Part shown: piece by piece, positions 10,601 through 20,382 of the stretch
How the letters are laid out: each line of letters opens with the position of its first letter
Numbering within the stretch: the stretch's first letter is position 1
NCBI GenBank assembly: GCA_033064195.1
Contig: JARBJD010000059.1
Location: forward strand, 62,001-126,000
Length of the DNA stretch: 64,000 nucleotides
From: Blattamonas nauphoetae
Lineage: Eukaryota; Preaxostyla; Oxymonadida
Direction of reading: 5' to 3'
Position numbers and translations under genes: made by a program
The notes under the pieces: model-generated
What the model was told of the DNA's origin: nothing
The model's input: the letters and a program-made list of their open reading frames with translations, nothing else
Databases searched by the model: none

Positions 10601-12783
10601 ACATTGGGAGTACACATTCTGAGAGATCTGGAATGAAATCAGAGTTGAGAATATCGGTCCAAAACGAAGAGTAATCGATCGGCCCAGATTTTCTGATCCA
10701 AGAAACAATTTCTTTCATCTTCGCCACATATTGATCGTACGCGTGTAATTTTGGGTTGGTGTCGAATGTGTGCTTGACAGGGATGCAAATAAACGGAAGC
10801 GACTGGTCTGGGTATCCGACAGAGAGCTTTGGAAGGTCAGGAAAGTTCTTTGTTGCTGTGAAGTGCTCATAATTCCACAATTCGAGCGGATTTGTGGTCA
10901 CACGAGTGACAAGGAGCGGGGGGTACATCGACGACTCATTCGTCAGCAAGGGAGTGCTGATCTGAGCATTGACTTCCAACATGGGCGAGTTGAACGGTCG
11001 AAGAATCCGATTGAGCGGTGTGATGGAGATGGTGAAGAAAAGCGAACATCCAAGAAACTCATCAACCAATCGAACAAACCTCACGCCATAATCCAACACT
11101 GACGACGATTGCCTGATGGAGAATGCAGCTGTGAGGAGAGGATAGTCCACTGTGATGAATGTCGGTTCCTTCCTTCCCTCTTCGATGTCATCCAGTGTGA
11201 TTTCTGTCACATCGGAGTTGATGTTCTGGTCGACCTGCTTCTTCTCGCGAGAGACCAGAGAGATCACCAGAGGTGCCCTCCGATCACTCACAAGTGTCGT
11301 GCTCTGATAGAAGAACGCTCGTTCCTGAAAGAGTCGGACATGTCCCTTCCTGAACACGTTCTCCGCCGCCTCAAAATCCCCTTCTCGAGATTCAAAGAAC
11401 TCTCCTTTCACATCGGTTGTTCGTGCTTGGATGTGGAGTCTTCGTGGGAGCACGTGACTTGTTTTTTCTGTCTCTTGGACCGAACTGGAGGGGTTTGGAG
11501 GGTTGTCTTCAACTTCTTTCGTATCGTTGTTGTTCGGTGCTTCATCAGTCGTTGTTGTGTCGAGAGCATCCGGTTTTTCCGCCTTGTCTGGATCGATCGG
11601 ATTTCGGATTTCTCCATTTGCCTCAGCCCAGAGGAAGCAGATGTGAATTTTGACGGGACAGTAGGCTGGGATCAATTGATGGTTAGAGTGCGATTGCTGT
11701 GGGAGGAGTGAAATCTCTCGGGGAAGTGCAATGATTGATGGGAAGAGTTTGATCAAAGTGAACTCCAACAAAAAAAGACCTGAGATCTGTTCATCGGCGA
11801 AAATGTCTCCAAAAGTCATCCACGCTTGAGAAATAGCTGAATCTGATAAATTCGTTCCAGAATTCGTGATTTCATAAGAGGAACGTTGAGGAAATCCGTT
11901 CGATGGAATGATCGAGGTGATCCCAGAATGGTATGACATTTTTTTGACAATTTCTCGCGTTCGTGGGGTCATATGAGGATCGTTGAGGAGAGCATACACG
12001 AGACGAGAATTTTGAGCTGAATAGGCATTGCTGAGCTTCGATGCAAGGTTGAGTTCCTTATGGCTGAGCTGGATTCCCTTAACACCTCCCTTGAGCCAAA
12101 GTTGGAGCGAATCTGGGATGGTTTGAACAGCATAGAGATAATCTGCACTTGAGGGAGCAAATACAGGGAGTGATGGGACCGACTTGAGAATAGTGAAGAT
12201 TGTACCAAGTGGGAAGGTTGTCGAAGAATATGGAATGATCTGAAAGTCATTTTGTTGTCCAGATGGGGTGGATGCATCACGAGTTGTGGTAGATGGTGAA
12301 TGAGTGGAGATATTGTTGACTGGTTCAATGTTTGCGACTGAAAGGCGTAGTTTATGGCGGGACGTTGTTTGTTCTAACGAAGATACTGATATACATTGAA
12401 ATAAAGTTCAAGACAGACAAAAATCAAATGAATTCCATCGAAATATAGGTTCAGATGTTGAGCTAGATGAGAGTTCGGAGGTCATCTCAACAGGTTGAGT
12501 GTTTTGACGACACATTCGAACAGAAACAAAGCATTTGGAGGGTTTCTACAAGATAAATGTGTTATAGATCTCAATGAAAGGAAGGAGAGCAAACATTAAT
12601 CAAGAGTGATGAAAGACGTAACCGAATGACAGCAGAATCGTGCCTCTGGAAGAAAGATGTTAAATCTGTGGAGTCCATAGTTGGGTGGCAAAGAAAATTC
12701 GAAATAGGTGACGGAATCTGACTAGATTCATTGTTTTCAGGCACTTGAGAAAAATCGTGGTGTTGTGTGGTAACATTATTCAT
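7650..12783 (-). CDS. Large protein of unknown function with charged helical region and disordered C-terminus
   Basis: Exons on the minus strand are 12783-12595, 12545-12419 and 12385-7650 (1,683 residues). The main exon reads open past 11999 up to an acceptor at 12385; the two upstream exons join in frame through a 33-nt intron (12386-12418, donor GTCTG) and a 49-nt intron (12546-12594, donor GTTTG). The first 900 residues look globular. An acidic patch precedes a Glu/Arg/Lys-rich single-helix or coiled-coil region at about residues 1120-1280, and the last 350 residues are Ser/Pro/Gln-rich and probably disordered. I do not recognise the family. A cilium role would fit the neighbourhood but is only a guess. 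The start at 12783 is the first ATG in frame with the first exon; about 250 bp separate it from the end of MCM4 on the same strand. Confidence 0.75.
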
Positions 12784-13039
12784 ATAACTTTGGATATGCT
12801 GTTACACTCACCTTTTTTAGGTGATTTCTTTTCCTCTGAGATCCTCACAACAACTGGATAGATGGAGGAGAACACGATAATAAAGATTACGGTCAGATCA
12901 GACAAACAGGAGATCAGCTCTGAGCAGAATAAGCTGGTTTCTTGTGGATTGGAACACGATGAGGATAAAATTTGATGTTGATATAAAAGTTCCTTGAAAT
13001 AAAGATTTATGACATTGTGAAATGAATACTTTCCCCTCC

Positions 13040-15520
13040 TCAATACCTCTCAGGAACGATTGTCTGATTCATGGCCACTTGATCCATGTTCATAACTCCC
13101 TCATCGTCGATCGCTGACCGTTTGAGAGCGTCTTCAACGAGAGCGACAGACTCCACAGCGTTGTCCACACTGACAGATGGGGAAAGCTGCATTCGAGCGA
13201 GTGATGTGGACACACGCATGAGAGAGTCGAGTTGTCGAAGTGTTGTGCGAACACTCTTCTCCGAATTGTGTCGTTCCCTCATTTCTACCAACGGAAATCA
13301 GAAAATAACAATCACATACGCACATATGAGTTAATTAATGTCTCCTTCGCTTGCTCCGTGATCTTCGGGAAGCAATGCTGCCTTGCATACAGAATGTATT
13401 CGCTAATCTGTTCCTGTGTCAGAATGTCTACACTCTTTGCCTCCGTCTCAATCTCCTTCTTCGTCTTGGGCGCTGCAATGGACGTGATGTTGTTTTCTGG
13501 TTGTCTGTCTTTCCTGTTTTTCGATGATTTGCGATCATCCGCGTCGGTTGGCGGGATTTGGAAGAGAGAAACGAGATGTCTGCTGAATTCACGATCTCGG
13601 GACTCCTCAGGAATGTCGAGGAGAAGAAAGATGAGATCAAATCGAGAGAGAAGAGTGGCTGGAAGAGCAATATTTTGAAGAACTGTCATTTGCGTGTTGT
13701 ACCGTGAGTGTTGTGGATTGGCAGCAGCGAGGATGGCTGTTCGTGCTCGGAGAGTACACACAATCCCTGCCTTCGCCACTGAAATCGATTGCTGTTCCAT
13801 CGCTTCATGCAGAATTGTTCGTGCGTGTTGGCTCATCTTGTCGAACTCGTCCACACAGCATATCCCCCCATCACTCATCACCAACGCACCTGATTCCAAC
13901 ACAAGCTCGTCGGTGTCGGGATCTCGCGTGACATAAGCTGTCAGACCGACTGCTGATGACCCCGAACCGGACGTCATCATTCCACGTGGAGCGATTCGGT
14001 GAACATATCGGAGCATTTGGGACTTGGCCGTGGAGGGATCGCCGATGAGGAGGACATTGATCTCGTTTCTGGTGCTTAGCATAGCACCGTTGGATTCGTG
14101 CTTCTCTCCGCGTTGGCGATGGGGGGATGGCTGACTGTATGAATCGAGTGAGTGGCCGATCTGACTCTCAGTCGAGAAGTCACTGCTTGGTGCCTCTGAT
14201 GGCGTGTGAGGGAGGCTACTGGGTGGGTCAACAGCACTTCCGATGTGGTCTGATTTGTGTGCTTCGTCGGATGGATTGTCGGGATGATTCGCTCCGCCGA
14301 AAAGTTGGCAAAGAAGACCTTTTTTGACGTCGTTGTGACCATACACACTCGGGGCTAAGTGGAAGAAAGAACGAGAGAGGGAACATACCAATGCTCTTGA
14401 TGAGAAGATCAACAATGTCAGGCCGTTTGCCCAACGCGCGATTCCAAATGTTTCTCTCTTCGATCATCTCTTTGGTCATTGTTTTTTCACTAGAGAGTGT
14501 ATCTTTGACCAATCCTTGTCCCAATGAGGACTTATCCTTTTCAATTCCTGTGGCATCGATGAATGTTGGAAGAACTGATTTTACGGCACGACGGCTGTTA
14601 CCACCAGTTTCACGAGGAAGTTGGGCTCGATAGATACCTGTAACCTTAATTCTATCTCCTGGAACAACACCTTTGAGAAGGTATCCAGTTAAAACCACTG
14701 AAACTGAGCGAGGAATTTCTCCCTCAGGAATATCATCTAGATGAAGAATATAAGGGAAATGGATTCATACTGATATTTTCCTGCACACGAATGACTTGAC
14801 GATCCGAAAAGATTGACTTTTTGTGGAAGAGTGCCATTGTCTGGTTCTTTTTGCAGGCATCACATTTCTCTGGTTCTTTGATTTTATAATCTTGCTCTTT
14901 CACAATGACGACATATCCACAGGAAGAACATTGGAACGCACCTGATGCAAGATGAAAGAAAGGAAGAACAAACACATCCTCATGTCGAGCACAATCGGGG
15001 ATACGTGGATTACCAAACCTTCAATTGTGATTAATCGGCAAATATCTGATGATTAAAACACAATGAAATAATAAAAATGTGAATGGAGATAAATAGGAGC
15101 CAGACCTTCAGGTTCAAGATCGCGAAGCTTCTGGTGGTCTTCCTTAGGCATACCAAAGACTGAACACTGGTCACAGAAGATGAAAGAACGATGATAAAAA
15201 ATAAAATATACAATAAAACTCTCATTAAATGCTTCTTTATCAATATCTGAATCAAAGAAGTCCGGGCTGAGTACTTTCGACAAAGCCGCATTTCTGAGGA
15301 ATGGAATCATCTCTTCCGGATATTTGACGGTGGTTTGATACAATTTTTCGTCAAACTCTTTCATATGTTCAAGATTCACGTAGAGGCTGTATGATCTTGT
15401 TTGGATAACGTTTTGGAGAAGTGTATCATATAGCGATGTGCCGTCTATCACATGAAATTCGTTGAGGAAGCGTAAATAGTCCTGTTGCTGTTTTATCTCC
15501 GGGTGCTCGTCGTGAATCAT
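13040..15520 (-). CDS. MCM4: DNA replication licensing factor MCM4
   Basis: Exons on the minus strand are 15520-15220, 15159-15106, 15045-14974, 14941-14771, 14736-14389, 14354-13320 and 13284-13040 (741 residues). MCM4 is one of six subunits of the replicative helicase. The protein shows the N-terminal domain ('YPEEMIP', 'LEPEDICRLITIEGLVI'), a zinc ribbon with CSSC and CDAC pairs, then the AAA+ module: Walker A GDPSTAKSQ, Walker B CCVDEFDKM, sensor-1 AAANP and arginine finger LLSRFDLIF. The winged-helix C-terminus follows after a 35-nt intron. Assignment to MCM4 rather than MCM2/3/5/6/7 rests on 'SVYGHNDVKKGLLCQLFGG' and 'SGALVMSDGGICCVDEF'. The N-terminal tail is short. A Ser/Pro-rich insert of about 70 residues lies between the FGG motif and Walker A. 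Introns are 60, 60, 32, 34, 34 and 35 nt. Confidence 0.93.
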
Positions 15521-15831
15521 TTTGATTTGAAAAACCCCACAATTCGTAGATCAAAAAATTGAATCTTCAATAGCATGAAATGATTGATCACCAATGCACC
15601 CTCGAAGGTGTCCACGAGTTGGTGGTGCCCTAATTCTGCTTTTTAAACACTCGGAGGTGTCCATTTTTTTGTGAATTCGATCAAAAGTGTCCAAATTTTG
15701 GTGCAAAAGGTGAGTAAGAAACAAAAAAGTGATTTGTTGGTTTTCAAAATGATACAGACATGTGATGTTATCTGAACATGGAGTGAAACGTGGGATGAAG
15801 GCGGCAGAGTTCCTTTCGTGTCACACGCTTG
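15521..15831. promoter_or_regulatory. Intergenic region upstream of MCM4 with repeated GTGTCCA motif
   Basis: This stretch lies 5' of MCM4 and 3' of the next minus-strand gene. On the plus strand the heptamer GTGTCCA occurs three times (about 15608, 15657 and 15688), each after a purine pair (AG, AG, AA) and in a similar Gly/Thr-rich context. It could be a promoter element of MCM4 or a short degenerate repeat. No ORF with coding character is seen. Confidence 0.3.
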
Positions 15832-17103
15832 CTAACGAAAGTTAAGAGTGTTCATTCCCAAATCGTTCATGATTCTGAATGAATAAAACTTCACAGAGGA
15901 TCTATCTGTTGGTTTCTTGTCTTTGAGGATGGTTTGTTCGAGTGTATCTCTGAATCCTTCCTGTTCCAGCGCCTGCAACAATATTCTCTCTCTGCTCACA
16001 GTTTCCGCTCCATATTCCTTCCATTGTTGGATAGGACAAGCAATAGACGAAAATATAAATATGTTGGTGTTTTCGTCTTCCACTTTTGAGAGAAGTGATT
16101 GGAAGACAAATGGAATGCGAGAGGAACAAATGAAATGCAGTGTTGGTTGGTGGAAGACACTTGTATCGAGAAGTCTGAGAATTAATGAGCATAATCCTTC
16201 AGATTCTTCGTTCCACGACAAGAGGCGACGATTGTGAAAGATCTGAATGATAGATGGTTCGATTGGGATCAGCACTTCATGAAGCACCACATCTCGGGCT
16301 GATTCAGGGTTAGTGAAGGTGAGTCGAACACTTCTTTCAAGAACCCCGAGCAGAGTATTCAGGATGCCTTTGTCCGTAACGAATGAGAGATCCCTCAGGC
16401 ATGGTGCTGAAAGGATTCTGGGAATGAGTTTGGCGGAAAGCAGGGTCAGTCGGTTCGATAATGAACAGTATTGGAGGCATTTGCGAATTAGGAACAGAGC
16501 TTCTTTGACAATCGATAGATGGGATGAAGTCAAGAGAATAGTTACTGAATCCACAAACACTGCAGCGGGGTTTCTGGAGCCTTGTCCGATGATTCCCATA
16601 AAATAGTCAGCGTTGATTGATTGATGGATTTTGTGGTGGAGAGATTCCAAAAACGTTGATGCTCGGAGAGGAAGCCTTCCCTCGAATCTGTATCCATTTC
16701 TGACCATCGAAACAAGAGACAAGAACGTCCGTGAATAAGAATCGACCGTGAATGGATCATTTGGATACCAGTTCAGGAACAGATGGGATTCTGGATCGAC
16801 TTTAAGTTTCTGGTTCTTTCTCGCCAACTCACTTCGCAGCTGTTCATTCTCTTGTTGAATCTGTGCTTTCTCGAGCGTGATTGAACTGATGAGAGAGAGT
16901 AATTTGGTCCTCTCTTCCAGGAGATACTTATTGGTAGTCGCAAGGGATTCCAGATGGGCTCGCAACATTTCCACTTCTCGTTCCATCTGAGTCTGATGAG
17001 CAATCTGTTCTTTTAATTTAGTGATTGTTCGATCACTCGACTCAGATCCTACCCCTGAGAAATGATATTCAAATAAGAAATCGCAAATTGAACATGTCAT
17101 CAA
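15832..17103 (-). CDS. Oxymonad-type family protein: coiled coil plus armadillo-like helical domain
   Basis: This is a single exon of 423 residues. Residues 25-100 form a coiled coil (heptads through 'REVEMLRAHLES' and 'QQENEQLRSELARKNQK'). A long all-helical domain follows, starting at 'FLNWYPNDPF' and ending near 'FRIMNDLGMNTLNF'. The string of landmarks (FLNW, LESL.., VTILLTSSHLSIVKEAL, LHEVLIPIEPSI, HQPTLHFI, NDLGMN) matches what I remember of a very large protein family in Blattamonas nauphoetae, where this module often hangs on kinases or other domains. Its biochemical role is unknown; helical repeats suggest protein binding. A splice acceptor (TTTCTCAG at residue 16) raises the chance that the true N-terminus lies in an upstream exon. 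It is head-to-head with the gene at 17168. Confidence 0.7.
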   Translation of the reverse strand: MMTCSICDFLFEYHFSGVGSESSDRTITKLKEQIAHQTQMEREVEMLRAHLESLATTNKYLLEERTKLLSLISSITLEKAQIQQENEQLRSELARKNQKLKVDPESHLFLNWYPNDPFTVDSYSRTFLSLVSMVRNGYRFEGRLPLRASTFLESLHHKIHQSINADYFMGIIGQGSRNPAAVFVDSVTILLTSSHLSIVKEALFLIRKCLQYCSLSNRLTLLSAKLIPRILSAPCLRDLSFVTDKGILNTLLGVLERSVRLTFTNPESARDVVLHEVLIPIEPSIIQIFHNRRLLSWNEESEGLCSLILRLLDTSVFHQPTLHFICSSRIPFVFQSLLSKVEDENTNIFIFSSIACPIQQWKEYGAETVSRERILLQALEQEGFRDTLEQTILKDKKPTDRSSVKFYSFRIMNDLGMNTLNFR

Positions 17104-17167
17104 GGTCAGCTTCTCATTCCGGATATTTCATACTCCTTATTCTTTAGTTTTCCTGACTTTGTGAATC
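17104..17167. promoter_or_regulatory. Short divergent intergenic region (64 bp)
   Basis: Only 64 bp separate the start codons of the minus-strand gene ending at 17103 and the plus-strand gene starting at 17168. Both promoters must lie here or inside transcribed sequence. The stretch is AT-rich (TATTCTTTAG..). No known box can be named with confidence. Confidence 0.4.
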
Positions 17168-20100
17168 ATGTCACTCACAGATTTGAAAGTCTTCCGAACC
17201 AAACTCAAACCTTCCAACCAGAACAGGTATCTCTATAATCTCTCATTTTCCTGAATTACAGAATCCATACTCTTCAGATGACATTCATTATGAAAATCAG
17301 GTCATGTATGATCAAGGACTGTTTGGATTCTTTTTTTCAATCAGTCTCTTGTTTGTAGAAGGGAACAATTTCCAAGGAAGCCTCATAATCCTCAGATAAC
17401 ACTTCATACATCAAATCCAACACCTCAAATCGAGCATCAAATCTCTGGACCGTTCGTCATGGACCCAGTCCTCCATCAATCACATCTCTCCACCCCAAAG
17501 TCAATCCTGCGCTCCAACTCAGGGCCATCCACACAATTGTTCAATCCAACTGTGGACCTGATCCCATCTGTCTTGAGATATGGCGAAGATCGAAAATGCT
17601 GCTCATTCCCCGATCCACAGCTTACACCTCAACCATCCAAGTTTACTTCGTATATTCGGAATACTCATCCATTCATGAAGGATGTTGTGAACGCATCTAC
17701 CAGTCCAATCCCTCCAGATTACGCAGAACCGCAGATTAATGCTCCTGAATCTCGTGCCACACAAACTTCAGGATATCTCTCTGTAAACTATCCGAAAATA
17801 TCTCGTGGAAGACAAAAGACGAAGCCACCCAAACGAGTCGTCTCATCGTCTGTTCCGATTATGAAGCCGACCCCATTTGGATGGAAAGATCGACCTGCTT
17901 CATACTCACCACCTGTTCGGCTTCCAAAGCACCCGAAACCATTTCGAGCAGGGTCATATCATGCACCATACACCAACTATGGATCTGAAATGGATGAACG
18001 TGTCGAGATGATGAAAATGGTGAAACGAATGGAAAGATTGGAATGGATGCAGTGGAGAGACAGACAAGCGAGAAAACGAAAGAGTCGAAGGAAACCGAAA
18101 CATCCATTAGAGGATTTGGATCCCGTTGAAGAGGACAATCGCCGTCCACTTCCATCTCATCAACCATCAACTCATTCTCGATCAGATCTTCCATCTCACT
18201 CCGGAAATGATATCCCCGTTACATCTTCTTCTTCCCATCCACAACAAAGGACACCACGCCGAATGGATGGTAGCGACTACGATCTCTCACAATCTCGAGT
18301 CACAATCCGTGCTGTTCCAACTTCAGTGTTTTATCGTCAACCACAACCAAAACCCAAGCCAAAAAAACGGAAAAAGACTAAAAAAGAGAAACCTGTTATT
18401 GAGTCAATTTTCCCAGTTGGTGATTCAGAAGAACGCTATCCAAATGTCATTGTCAGATACGACCCTTCCGAATCGGTCCAAACAATTTCTGGATTCAGCG
18501 ATCAGCCCAAAACGCAAACACATGGAATTCAAGAATCAGAATTGGAGAAAATTGAGAGAGAAGCCGTACAGGAACAAATCAAACTTGATCAATCAACAAA
18601 TGTCACAGCACAAAACAATGCCACTCTTCAAATGCATTCTTTTGTTCCAATCACATCTGTTCAGACCACACCATTCACTCCACATGCATCACCAGCTCGA
18701 TTTACCCCTCAGAGGCACAAAAATCCACCAACCAATCAAATCCATCCTGAAGAGTCGACGCTTAGTGATCAACCATCACGCTCGACACTCTCCTCAGTGT
18801 CAAATATGAATGATGATAGCTGGAGAGATGATCTCAATGAAGATGAAATTCGGAGAGAGGAGAAGTTTCGAAGGGAGGAGGAAGTCAGGCTCATTTTTGA
18901 AAGAGAAAAGCGGAGAGAGGAAGAAGAGGAGACACGACGGATCGAGAATGAGAGGAAGCTGGAAGAGGAGCAGATGGAAAATGAGCGACGGAAGGAGGAA
19001 GAACATCGCAAACAGGAGGAGAGAATCCAAAGAGCAGTAGAGGAGAAGATGAAGGCATACCGAGCGGAAAGAAAGAAGAAGGAAGAAGCTGAACGAAAGA
19101 AACAAGAAGAGCAGGAAGTGTTGGAGCGCACCAGAGAATTAGAAATCATGAACGAGAGAATTGAAGCTCTTCAAAGGAAGGAGGACACACTCCGAAGGAA
19201 CATCGCTGAACTCCGAAAAGTGGAAAAAGAAGACTCTCCAGAAAAAGCGGATCTGGACGAAATTCTGCAAAGGATCATCGAGAAAGGAAGGAGAGAAAAA
19301 GAGGAAGGGAAGAGAGAGCACGTGGATTCTCCTCGAAGCCCACAACACACGTCAACTCCTCTCGCTTCACCAATCCCTTCAAGCACTCGCTCGAACAGAA
19401 AGCAGGAAAGCGAAGAATCGACCTTCCTTCCCGCAGCCCCATCATTTCTGGAAACCAATCAAAATCCATCATCGATCGATGAGTCGCTGCCGATCAAACA
19501 GCAAATCGAACGAGCACTTCTCAAACCAATTGAACCGACGTACTTCTCTCACCTTTCGCATTCTCTGATCTCGCCAACATCTGTCGCAGCACAGTCGGCA
19601 CAAGGATTCTTCATTCCATCTCGCACACGCCCAACTCAAACACAGACCCTCTCTTCTCTCAACGCTTCCACAGCTCTCCCGTCAACGAAACAACCAAGCT
19701 CGCTCGATGCATATCTACAGACCGATCCTGTTCGCCAGCCGTATCACACCACGACAGCAACCCACAAATCTGGATCTGTTGACTCAACGTACCTATCCAC
19801 ACGAGCCAATTCCAGTTTTGCGACTCAAGACCACACTACCACTCCATCACTCCTCAACGAATCATCCATCTTGTCGCCTGCTCAGCAGTACAAGTTGAAG
19901 TCGATTCTGCGGAACTCGATCTCATCTCCCAGTCAATCACCCAAACCCTCAACGCCAATTCGACACTCTGTCTTCTCTCCACAGCACACCAACCGTGATC
20001 ACACTCCACCATCTCGTGAATCTCTCTCCTTTGCCACTGTTCAAGTTATTGGTTCGCCGTTGGATTCTCGTTCAGGCACCAATGAAGAGACGGCTGTTTC

Positions 20101-20248
20101 TCGGCAAATGCCGATTCAGAATAAATCTCCCGAGAAACTGGCATTTTCTGGTCATCTTGGAACGATTGCTGATAATACAGAGCCGCTGATGGATGAACAA
20201 TTGGAGGGGTCTCTGAAATATGGTGATTTCAACTCATCTTTAATTTAA
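17168..20248 (+). CDS. Unknown coiled-coil protein with long disordered flanks
   Basis: Exons are 17168-17226, 17262-17300 and 17359-20248 (995 residues). The first ATG in frame is 17168 (MSLTDLKVFRTKLKPSN..); the two short introns (35 and 58 nt) restore one frame into the long exon. Residues 1-500 are basic and Ser/Pro/Gln-rich. Residues 520-685 are a continuous Glu/Arg/Lys-rich coiled coil, and the rest is Ser/Thr/Pro-rich. Two similar 'KSILR(N)S' motifs occur near the start and near residue 880, which could be linear binding sites. I do not recognise the family. Its layout (short charged N-terminus, one long coiled coil, disordered tails) is common among cytoskeletal scaffold proteins, but that is only inference. 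Confidence 0.75.
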
Positions 20249-20382
20249 GCTTCTCTTTCATGCCATTCTTTCTTTTTACACTTGCTTTGTCATCATTTCG
20301 ACATTTCTCACATTTTTCGTGTGAGAGGTATGCTTTGTTATGTTTAACCAACGTCATCACCAAGAACCCACAGTCATTTTCA

